From: Deltaproteobacteria bacterium
Lineage (GTDB): Bacteria > Desulfobacterota > Desulfobulbia > Desulfobulbales > BM004
Direction: 5' to 3'
NCBI GenBank assembly: GCA_020346205.1
Contig: CP070776.1
Coordinates: forward strand, 1,520,132-1,527,041
Length of the DNA: 6,910 bases
The notes beneath the pieces were generated by a model. The model had not been told where the DNA came from, made no database searches, and saw only the letters and a program-made list of their open reading frames with translations. Numbering within the stretch: the first letter of the stretch is position 1; every line of letters starts with the position of its first letter. Position numbers and translations under genes: made by a program. This document shows, in pieces, positions 1 to 5,206 of this stretch.

Positions 1-283
1 AGGCTCCGTCAGTATATAAATGCAATGCCATCCCCTTAAGTTTCCCGCTCCAATCCTTACCTTTAGCGTGCTTTTTTGGGGCTTTAGTTCGAGATGGTAT
101 TACTTGGTCTTTAGTGACAGGGCCAAGGGTTTCAGCTGTATCCAGTAAAGTTTTTCTTACCTGGTCAGCTGAAATATCCCTGAAGTATTCCTGCAGGATA
201 TGGTCAGGAAGTTTTTCTGCAAGAGCTTCAAGTATGAATGCAGCCCGACTTTTTCTGCCCGAGTTTGACTGCCTGGATTTCAC
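1..283 (-). CDS. rnhA: Ribonuclease H family protein, N-terminal part (runs off the left edge)
   Basis: The frame is open from a GTG at 283 to the window edge and gives 94 residues; the 3' end is missing. The last visible residues, GMALHLYTDGA, match the first beta strand of RNase HI, with the first catalytic Asp at residue 92 (E. coli Asp10). RNase HI cleaves the RNA strand of RNA-DNA hybrids in the cytoplasm; the other catalytic residues lie outside the window. Residues 1-85 are a charged, probably helical extension (basic start, then ILEALAEKLPDHILQEYF) that I do not recognise; it is not the eukaryotic-type hybrid-binding domain. The GTG overlaps the TGA of the zinc-ribbon gene as GTGA, suggesting translational coupling. 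An in-frame stop nine bases upstream rules out an earlier start. An internal ATG at 31 would give a standard-length RNase H start, so the extension is likely but not proven. The family call rests on a short motif plus gene context. Confidence 0.72.
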   Translation of the reverse strand, partial: MKSRQSNSGRKSRAAFILEALAEKLPDHILQEYFRDISADQVRKTLLDTAETLGPVTKDQVIPSRTKAPKKHAKGKDWSGKLKGMALHLYTDGA

Positions 284-999
284 TCCTCGTCACTCTCAGG
301 CTGATGAAAAAGGATACGTTGACAGGTTGGACAGTTAAGTATCCTGTCTCCTCTCATAATATCATTGAAGTGCTGGGGAGGAATACTCATGAAACATCCC
401 TGGCAAATACCGTTGACCACACCGACAACAGCCTTGCCGTTGCGCCTGGTGCGAAGCATATCATATTTTCTCAAGGCAGCTGTTTTGATATCTTTTGCTT
501 TAGCATTACGCTTGGTAACGATCTTCTTTTTCTTGTTTTCAATTTTAGTTGCATGCTTCTGGACTTTAGCACTTTCCTCGGCCAGTTCCTTTTTTTCGTC
601 CTCTATCAGGCTTTCCTGTTCCGCCATAATTTTTACATTGGCTTCACTGGTTTCCATGATCCCGACAACTTCCTCTTCCTTTTCCTTGATACTTTTCTTG
701 CCGTCTTCAATCTCTTTAAGCAAGCTCTGGTACTCCCGATTTGTCTGGACCTGCATCATCTTGGCCTGGCGTTCTTTGATCCGGGTCATTTCATCGGACA
801 GTTCAGCCTCGAGCTCCCGGCGCTGGGTTTCAGCTGCTTCAACCTTTTCTTTCAACTCCTCAATAGAGGTCTGGCGTTCATTAAATGCGTTTTCCCTTTT
901 AGAGAGTGCTGCCTGCTCAGCGTTGATCTCAGCGTCCAGCTTGGCGATTTCCAGATCAATAACCTGCAGTTCCGTTAACTGCTTTATCTCTTCATTCAA
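280..999 (-). CDS. Coiled-coil protein with C4 zinc ribbon (zf-RING_7 / DUF164 family, CT398-like)
   Basis: This 239-residue protein is almost all charged heptad-like helix from residue 1 to about 175, with a TNREYQSLLKEIE segment near 86-98 that is typical of the hairpin turn in this family. A C-terminal zinc ribbon follows: Cys199-x2-Cys202 and Cys223-x2-Cys226. Length and layout match zf-RING_7 proteins such as chlamydial CT398/CdsZ, a coiled-coil hairpin with a zinc ribbon reported to bind sigma-54 and secretion components. The general bacterial role is unknown; nucleic-acid or protein scaffolding is an inference. The start is TTG at 999: AAGGAG lies eight bases upstream, an in-frame TAA at 1018-1020 blocks earlier starts, and no ATG occurs near the N-terminus. 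It lies between nif3 (113-base gap) and the RNase H gene (four-base overlap). Long plus-strand frames opposite it are shadows of its biased composition. Confidence 0.93.
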   Translation of the reverse strand: MNEEIKQLTELQVIDLEIAKLDAEINAEQAALSKRENAFNERQTSIEELKEKVEAAETQRRELEAELSDEMTRIKERQAKMMQVQTNREYQSLLKEIEDGKKSIKEKEEEVVGIMETSEANVKIMAEQESLIEDEKKELAEESAKVQKHATKIENKKKKIVTKRNAKAKDIKTAALRKYDMLRTRRNGKAVVGVVNGICQGCFMSIPPQHFNDIMRGDRILNCPTCQRILFHQPESDEE

Positions 1000-1007
1000 T
1001 TGGTTGT

Positions 1008-1013
1008 CTCCTT
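1008..1013 (-). promoter_or_regulatory. Ribosome binding site that fixes the TTG start of the zinc-ribbon gene
   Basis: Minus-strand AAGGAG with an eight-base spacer before TTG 999. This is a near-ideal Shine-Dalgarno site and the main reason for accepting a TTG start. Confidence 0.8.
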
Positions 1014-1026
1014 GATTTTAGCGTCA

Positions 1027-1054
1027 TATATAGACTCGTTATTTTAAATGTAAG
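1027..1054 (-). promoter_or_regulatory. Possible sigma-70-type promoter for the zinc-ribbon/RNase H pair
   Basis: Minus-strand CTTACA (1054-1049) and TATATA (1032-1027) are separated by 16 bases, each matching four of six consensus positions. The region is AT-rich and sits in the 113-base gap after nif3. Such weak matches are common by chance in AT-rich DNA, so read-through from nif3 is equally possible. Confidence 0.25.
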
Positions 1055-1074
1055 CTTTATTTTTCTCATTCTAA

Positions 1075-1098
1075 AGGACTATGGACTCCATAGGTCCT
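1075..1098. repeat. Imperfect inverted repeat between nif3 and the zinc-ribbon gene
   Basis: AGGACTATGG (1075-1084) pairs with CCATAGGTCCT (1088-1098) across a three-base loop, ten pairs with one bulged G. On the minus strand it is followed only by TTTAG, so it is a poor intrinsic terminator. It could be an mRNA hairpin affecting downstream expression, or a binding site. It lies 15 bases beyond the nif3 stop codon. Confidence 0.5.
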
Positions 1099-1112
1099 GA
1101 TAATTTCATAAC

Positions 1113-1934
1113 TCAAGATTCCGGTTGGTGGTAAACAAAGGGGTTTTGCTGCTTAGCTGATTGCGTTACCGGGAGACTGATATCCTTTTCAGCAAAAACA
1201 TTCTGCAAAACTTCAACCAACGATTCGACCACAGGATTTTCCGTGGCAAAATGGCCGGCATCAATGATACAGAAGCCTGCTGCCTCTGCCCACCTGGCTG
1301 TACTGTGTTTTACCTCTCCAGTTATATAAACCTGGGCTCCGCTGGCATATGCCGTTTCCGCCAGATCAGAACCACTGCCGCCGCATACTGCCACAGTGCT
1401 TATTTCATCAGGCAGCTGCCCTGCAACCCGCAGAACTGGCAGATTAAAAAAATCGCATAAATATCCTATGAATGCTTCCGGGCTTAACGGGTCGGCTAGA
1501 CGGCCAACACGGCCGAAACCTATTGATGCCTCTGCATCAGGATCATTCCCTGCCGGCATAAGGGGCCTGGAATCCAGCATACCAAGACTTTTGGCCAGCA
1601 CATCGTTGACCCCCCCAACAGCCTGATCTAGGTTTGTATGGCAACCGATTACTGAAATGTTAGTTTCAAGGGCCCTGCGTAAAAACTTACCCATTGGCTG
1701 ATCTGTATATATTGCCTTGAGGGGGTGAAATATCAAAGGATGATGGGTAATAATGCAGTCAGCCCCGATTTGAAGTGCCTCTGAAAGGACCTCCTCGGTG
1801 GGGTCTAAAGCAACAAGAACACCGTTGATAGACTTGTTCGGGTCGCCCAGCATCAGGCCGACATTATCCCATTGTTCTGCCAGGCCAAAGGCAGCGATCT
1901 CATCAAGAGTATTTAGCAAGTCTTTTACAAACAT
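1113..1934 (-). CDS. Nif3/YbgI-like dinuclear metal-centre protein
   Basis: This 273-residue protein belongs to the Nif3 family (YbgI, YqfO), which forms hexameric rings with two metal ions per active site. The family is often labelled 'GTP cyclohydrolase 1 type 2 homolog', but its true reaction is unsettled. The motifs are in order: AEQWDNVGLMLG near the start; THHPLIF with metal ligands His64 and His65; GCHTNLD with His99 and Asp103; GGSG in the middle; and DAGHFATE near the C-terminus with His228 and Glu232. These match the YbgI ligand set. Length is close to the compact forms (about 250) and lacks the CutA-like insertion of longer homologues. I chose ATG 1934 because homologues begin M-x-V-x-D; a TTG at 1943 adds three residues and has AGGGG five bases upstream, so it remains possible. 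It is the first gene of a likely nif3, zinc-ribbon, RNase H cluster and lies just after a strong terminator. Confidence 0.94.
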   Translation of the reverse strand: MFVKDLLNTLDEIAAFGLAEQWDNVGLMLGDPNKSINGVLVALDPTEEVLSEALQIGADCIITHHPLIFHPLKAIYTDQPMGKFLRRALETNISVIGCHTNLDQAVGGVNDVLAKSLGMLDSRPLMPAGNDPDAEASIGFGRVGRLADPLSPEAFIGYLCDFFNLPVLRVAGQLPDEISTVAVCGGSGSDLAETAYASGAQVYITGEVKHSTARWAEAAGFCIIDAGHFATENPVVESLVEVLQNVFAEKDISLPVTQSAKQQNPFVYHQPES

Positions 1935-1939
1935 TTCTC

Positions 1940-1968
1940 CCAATATTACCCCTAAAACCTACTGTCAA
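1940..1968 (-). promoter_or_regulatory. Possible promoter directly upstream of nif3
   Basis: A perfect TTGACA (1968-1963, minus strand) lies just past the terminator at 1976-2014. Seventeen bases on is TATTGG (1945-1940), a poor -10. If used, transcription would start at or next to the ATG at 1934, giving a leaderless or nearly leaderless message. An alternative TAATAT -10 would leave only a 14-base spacer. The strong -35 and its place after a terminator are in its favour; the weak -10 is against it. Confidence 0.3.
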
Positions 1969-1975
1969 TTACCAT

Positions 1976-2014
1976 AAAGAAAAAAGGCACACCTCTTGTT
2001 AAGGTGTACCTTTT
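1976..2014 (-). terminator. Intrinsic terminator after the tRNA-Ile2/structured RNA region
   Basis: Read on the minus strand, AAAAGGTACACCT (2014-2002) pairs with AGGTGTGCCTTTT (1994-1982) over a seven-base loop, 13 pairs including one U-G wobble, and is followed by a T-rich run (TTTTTTCTTT). On the plus strand the wobble becomes a C-A mismatch and the T run is shorter. The element therefore fits a minus-strand transcript coming from the tRNA side. It sits about 40-50 bases upstream of the nif3 start, so it could also act as an attenuator of that operon. Confidence 0.85.
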
Positions 2015-2215
2015 CATACATTCTGAGAGTTTTCTGCGGCTACTCCTCGGAGAATAAACCTCCAGGGCCACTCCTTCATGCGATAGAACCTGGAAACCGC
2101 AATTTTATTACAAACTACCTGCCATTTCATTTTGTCTTACTGCAATAGGCTCAAAAGCTGCATACTGACACCCGGCAGGGCAATGCACACTATCGAAAGC
2201 TCAATTATTCAATAT
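1982..2215 (-). ncRNA. Candidate structured small RNA or leader RNA, family unknown
   Basis: This stretch between tRNA-Ile2 and nif3 has no recognisable protein gene but shows nested pairing on the minus strand. Domain A: CCTGCC (2179-2174) with GGCAGG (2123-2118), enclosing TGTC/GACA (2170-2167, 2136-2133) and TGCA/TGCA (2162-2159, 2144-2141). Domain B: TTGCGG then TTTCCAGG (2102-2089) pair with CCTGGAGG (2066-2059) and CCGCAG (2039-2034), with a small CTCC/GGAG hairpin between the two right arms, giving a three-way junction. The terminator follows. Three pairs in domain B are G-U on the minus strand and would be A-C mismatches on the plus strand, which supports minus-strand RNA. I see no convincing promoter of its own, so it may be co-transcribed with the tRNA. 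I could not fold it as 6S RNA, nor recognise SRP RNA, RNase P, tmRNA or a known riboswitch. The 5' end is a guess. Confidence 0.45.
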
Positions 2216-2236
2216 ATAATAGATGGGCAGCTTAGC

Positions 2237-2313
2237 TGGTGGGCCTACCTGGACTCGAACCAGGGACCGACCGGTTATGAGCCGGTGGCTCTAGCCAACT
2301 GAGCTATAGGCCC
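2237..2313 (-). tRNA. tRNA-Ile2 (anticodon CAT, lysidine type); elongator tRNA-Met is the alternative
   Basis: A complete 77-base cloverleaf: acceptor GGGCCTA/TAGGCCC, D arm GCTC/GAGC, anticodon stem ACCGG/CCGGT with loop CTCATAA, T arm CCTGG-TTCGAGT-CCAGG, discriminator A, and an encoded CCA end. Anticodon CAT can mean initiator Met, elongator Met or Ile2, in which TilS turns C34 into lysidine so that AUA codons are read. The acceptor has C4-G69 and C5-G68, the pairs that TilS recognises in E. coli tRNA-Ile2, whereas E. coli elongator tRNA-Met has U4-A69 and A5-U68. The paired first acceptor position (G1-C72) argues against initiator tRNA. Ile2 is therefore favoured, but a TilS-aware model would be needed to settle it. 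Confidence 0.95.
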
Positions 2314-2335
2314 ATCCCAAAAAACCGAATTCGTT

Positions 2336-2364
2336 TTATTACATCAGTGAGTCTTTTTTGTCAA
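2336..2364 (-). promoter_or_regulatory. Promoter of the tRNA-Ile2 gene
   Basis: A perfect minus-strand -35, TTGACA (2364-2359), a 17-base spacer and a -10 of TAATAA (2341-2336). The expected start is near 2329, leaving a 5' leader of about 15 bases before the mature tRNA. The -10 is weak (three of six), but spacing and position are right for a stable-RNA promoter. Confidence 0.6.
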
Positions 2365-2434
2365 CCGCTAAATCGTTGGACTTTAAAAGAGATTTTCTAC
2401 TTCCAGTGAGCAGCTTCTATTATGGTTGTTTCCC

Positions 2435-2461
2435 TTGACCGGCTCTATGCTTTCATATAAG
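2435..2461 (+). promoter_or_regulatory. Possible promoter of the M48 peptidase-surE operon
   Basis: TTGACC (2435-2440, five of six) and TATAAG (2456-2461, five of six) on the plus strand, with a rather short 15-base spacer. A start near 2468 would give a leader of about 65 bases. Both boxes match well and lie in the gap between divergent genes, but the spacing lowers confidence. Confidence 0.4.
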
Positions 2462-2532
2462 TTTTGCTCAGTTCCAGGCTGAAATTTTCCCGCTTTTAAT
2501 AACGAATTTAACCTAAATTACCGGTTAATACC

Positions 2533-4368
2533 TTGATCTATAACAATCTCCTCTATCTCATCACTGTCATTATCATTTTTTCCACCGGCAGTGTCCCGGA
2601 CGCTCCTCAAATACCTTTTGCTGCTGCCTTCTTTATTTTCATGTTCAAAGGTGCCGCTTACCACTACCTTGTACATAAAGCTCACGCACGTGACAGGGTT
2701 TCCAATGATAAGCAATATTTTGCTATTGAACAGAAGTATTCTATTCTTGCCATTTTCATTTTTGCTATTGATGTCTACGTCCTTGATATCAAATATTATA
2801 TCTCCTTTCTTTCCTTTAATGGAAATCTACCTGCACTCCTGAGTCTTGCCGGCTTATGCCTTTTTTTCTTTTATCTTGCACTTCTCTGGCTGGCTGCCAG
2901 AAAAAATTATGGGAAAATCTTCGGCCGCCTTTATTCTGCTAAAGAGTTTATCAGCAACAACATCAAGCTCAATCTCCCCATAGTGCTGCCCTGGCTCATA
3001 ATCAACTTTATTGCCGATTTTCTGAAAATACTGCCCGGCCCACTGTCAAGTATGCTTGCGTCTTCTGAGTGGGGAGAGACAATCCTTTTTCTGCTTTTCT
3101 TTATTCTTTTGGCCATTATCTTCCCGGCACTCATAAAAAATCTATGGAACTGCCAGTCCTTGCCTGCCGGTCCTGCCAGGACCCATATGGAAGAGTTCTG
3201 CCGGCAGCAGAATTTCAAATACTCGGATATCATGCTCTGGCCCCTGTATGAAGGAAAAATGCTGACAGCAGGGGTCATGGGATTATCGAAACGATACAGG
3301 TATGTCCTCATTACACCGGCATTGCTGGATGCCCTTTCTCCTTATGAAATTGAAGCTGTCCTGTCCCACGAGATCGGCCATATAAAAAAATACCATCTTC
3401 AGCTTTATCTCTTGCTGTTCCTTGGCTTTGGGCTTGTGGCAGGTTTAATCACCAGCCCGCTGCTTTACCTGCTCTTAAACTCAAATTTTTTTTACCAGAT
3501 AATAAATTTTGCCGGGATAGACCCTGAAGCAGCTTTAACTTTCTGGGGCACCGTCCCGATGTTTGTGATAATGCTTGTCTACTTCCGCTATGTGTTTGGC
3601 TTTTTCATGCGAAACTTCGAACGCCAGGCAGATTTGGCTGTATTCAAGGCGCTTGGCGACAGTACACCTCTCATATCTTCACTGGAAAAAATCAGCTGGC
3701 TGAGCGGGAATATACGGAACAAACCAAGCTGGCACCATTTCGGCATAGGCCAGCGTGTTGATTTTCTGGAAAAATGCTCCTTGGACCAATCTTTAATTGC
3801 CCGCCATGATCGCAAAGTCTATGGAAGCCTCATACTTTTTCTAACCTTATTGACGTTTAGCGCAGGGATACTCTGGAAAATGCCCATGGAGCTTGATGAT
3901 GAGGCAAATATCAAGTTTGTTGAGTCTGTGCTGCAGCAAAAGGCCCGGAGGGAACCGGATAAAGCTGTCTGGCATAGGCTGCTTGGGGATCTCAAACAGG
4001 AACTGGATCAGGAAAAAGAGTCTCTGGCTGCTTATGAAAGATCTCTGGCCCTTGAACCAGATAACCCTGAAACATTAAACAATACAGCCTGGCTGCTTAT
4101 TACTGCCAATGATCCGGAAGTGCTTGATGCGGACAGAGCTCTATATTTGGCAAAACAGGCTAACTCATTAAGGCCGACAGCTGGTTATATACTTGATACT
4201 CTGGCTGCAGCATACTGGGCTAACAATATGCTCAATGAGGCTCTGGACGCAGAGAAAACAGCTAGTAATCTTGATCCGCCCAACCATGATTTTTACAGGC
4301 GGCAGATGGATTTTTATCTTAACAATACCTGGCCGGCCGATCTGGAAAGCTGGACCAAACAAAAATAA
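2533..4368 (+). CDS. Polytopic membrane M48 zinc metallopeptidase with C-terminal TPR domain
   Basis: The 611-residue protein carries the M48 (Ste24/HtpX) signature: HEIGH at 279-283 (zinc ligands His279 and His283, catalytic Glu280), the third ligand Glu363 in ERQAD, and the later HHFGIGQRVDFL segment typical of the family. Hydrophobic segments lie near 5-17, 28-40, 70-92, 99-121, 148-168, 183-203, 290-315, 335-358 and 431-449. Residues 476-590 are TPR-like (for example YERSLALEPDNPETLNNTAWLL). M48 enzymes cut membrane or misfolded envelope proteins, or prenylated peptides in eukaryotes; the substrate here is unknown. The start is uncertain: TTG 2533 is the only start between the in-frame TAA at 2509 and ATG 2641, and it keeps the first hydrophobic segment, but no clear ribosome site precedes it. 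ATG 2641 would remove 36 residues. surE follows after 24 bases, so the two are probably co-transcribed. Confidence 0.9.
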   Translation: MIYNNLLYLITVIIIFSTGSVPDAPQIPFAAAFFIFMFKGAAYHYLVHKAHARDRVSNDKQYFAIEQKYSILAIFIFAIDVYVLDIKYYISFLSFNGNLPALLSLAGLCLFFFYLALLWLAARKNYGKIFGRLYSAKEFISNNIKLNLPIVLPWLIINFIADFLKILPGPLSSMLASSEWGETILFLLFFILLAIIFPALIKNLWNCQSLPAGPARTHMEEFCRQQNFKYSDIMLWPLYEGKMLTAGVMGLSKRYRYVLITPALLDALSPYEIEAVLSHEIGHIKKYHLQLYLLLFLGFGLVAGLITSPLLYLLLNSNFFYQIINFAGIDPEAALTFWGTVPMFVIMLVYFRYVFGFFMRNFERQADLAVFKALGDSTPLISSLEKISWLSGNIRNKPSWHHFGIGQRVDFLEKCSLDQSLIARHDRKVYGSLILFLTLLTFSAGILWKMPMELDDEANIKFVESVLQQKARREPDKAVWHRLLGDLKQELDQEKESLAAYERSLALEPDNPETLNNTAWLLITANDPEVLDADRALYLAKQANSLRPTAGYILDTLAAAYWANNMLNEALDAEKTASNLDPPNHDFYRRQMDFYLNNTWPADLESWTKQK

Positions 4369-4392
4369 ATCCTCAACACAAGGTTCTATGAT

Positions 4393-5154
4393 ATGAAACA
4401 CATCCTGGTAACCAATGATGACGGGGTCCATGCTCCCGGGCTGCAAATTCTCTTCAGCAAAATAAAGAAACTTGGCAGACCTGTCATTATCGCCCCGGAC
4501 AGAGACAACTCCGCGGCCTCCCATTCATTGACCATGAACAGGCCCCTGAGGGTTCGGGAACTGGACAAAGATATCTATTCAATTGACGGAACTCCAACGG
4601 ATTGCGTCACCATAGGCATCGGCAAGATACTGGCCGAAAAACCGGACCTGCTGATTTCAGGTATCAATCCGGGCGCCAATCTGGGTGACGATGTGAGCTA
4701 CTCAGGAACGGTTTCAGCGGCTATTGAAGCCACCATGCTCGGCATACCGTCCATAGCATTGTCCCTGGCCCTGTCAGATGAAGGGCCAATTTATTATGAA
4801 ACAGCGGCTGACTTTGGGGTGAAACTTGCCGCCCTCTTACTGGAGAGAGGGTTGCCCCAGGACACACTGCTCAATGTCAATGTGCCAAATGCGACTGCAG
4901 ATAAGATCGCCGGGGTAACGTTTACCAGGAGGGGCAGAAGGCTCTATGAGGATGCCATCAAGGAAACTTTTGATCCATGGGGCAGAAAACATTACTGGAT
5001 AGGCGGTGGTACTCCTTCATTCGACGCAGGTGAGGATACCGATTCGGCTGCCATAAGTGTAAACAAAATTTCCATAACCCCCATGCATCTTGACCCCACC
5101 AATTACGAAGCGCTAAAGTTCCTGCAGCAAGACTGGTCTGATCTACTCAAATAA
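4393..5154 (+). CDS. surE: 5'/3'-nucleotidase SurE
   Basis: This 253-residue protein is a full-length SurE, a cytoplasmic metal-dependent phosphatase that removes 5' or 3' phosphate from nucleoside monophosphates and can trim short polyphosphate. The N-terminal VTNDDG gives the metal ligands Asp9 and Asp10. Ser40 in DRDNSAASHS and Asn92 in SGINPGAN complete the site (E. coli SurE uses Asp8, Asp9, Ser39 and Asn92). The GTPTDCV motif at 66-72 and the YSGTVSAAIEA helix are typical. ATG 4393 has AAGG about nine bases upstream, and the start aligns with the family. It follows the M48 peptidase closely, which fits a stress or quality-control operon. In gammaproteobacteria surE usually neighbours pcm, nlpD and rpoS, none of which is visible here. 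A hairpin terminator begins two bases after the stop. Confidence 0.97.
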   Translation: MKHILVTNDDGVHAPGLQILFSKIKKLGRPVIIAPDRDNSAASHSLTMNRPLRVRELDKDIYSIDGTPTDCVTIGIGKILAEKPDLLISGINPGANLGDDVSYSGTVSAAIEATMLGIPSIALSLALSDEGPIYYETAADFGVKLAALLLERGLPQDTLLNVNVPNATADKIAGVTFTRRGRRLYEDAIKETFDPWGRKHYWIGGGTPSFDAGEDTDSAAISVNKISITPMHLDPTNYEALKFLQQDWSDLLK

Positions 5155-5156
5155 AA

Positions 5157-5185
5157 AAGCCAGCCACGGTAACCGTGACTGGCTT
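5157..5185 (-). terminator. Shared terminator between convergent surE and the OmpA-family gene
   Basis: AAGCCAG-C-CACGG (5157-5169) pairs with CCGTG-A-CTGGCTT (5173-5185) around a three-base loop. On the minus strand the odd pair is a U-G wobble and the stem runs into TTTTTTATTT, a strong intrinsic terminator for the OmpA-family gene that ends at 5207. On the plus strand the pair is a C-A mismatch and the tail is only TTATATT, so it probably ends surE transcripts less efficiently. Confidence 0.88.
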
Positions 5186-5206
5186 ATATTGGGAGTTTTC
5201 TACTCG

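Noticed and set aside
238..1015. Two long plus-strand open frames (246 and 216 codons) opposite the zinc-ribbon gene
   Set aside because: They lie antisense to a clear coiled-coil gene rich in Glu, Lys and Ala codons, whose complement is naturally poor in stops. Their products are low-complexity and hydrophobic, without a recognisable domain.
2033..2060. SAH riboswitch, suggested by CCGAGGAG on the minus strand
   Set aside because: The rest of the conserved core and the pseudoknot partner are absent, and the downstream genes are not in methyl-cycle metabolism.
2043..2077. CsrA/RsmA-titrating small RNA, suggested by several GGA motifs
   Set aside because: Only about three GGA motifs occur and they are not repeated in uniform hairpin loops; CsrB-type RNAs carry many.
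1982..2215. 6S RNA
   Set aside because: Size and setting would fit, but I could not pair the 5' and 3' parts into a closing stem with a central bubble beyond one eight-pair match. The local domains fold separately.
2215..2220. Perfect TATAAT on the plus strand
   Set aside because: No matching -35 lies upstream, and transcription would only run antisense through the tRNA. The stretch is simply AT-rich.
2518..2715. Minus-strand 65-codon frame at the start of the M48 gene
   Set aside because: It overlaps the coding start of a clear gene, has no domain and no ribosome site; it is a shadow.
4168..4568. Minus-strand frames across the M48-surE junction
   Set aside because: They lie antisense to the conserved TPR and SurE coding sequence and show no domain.
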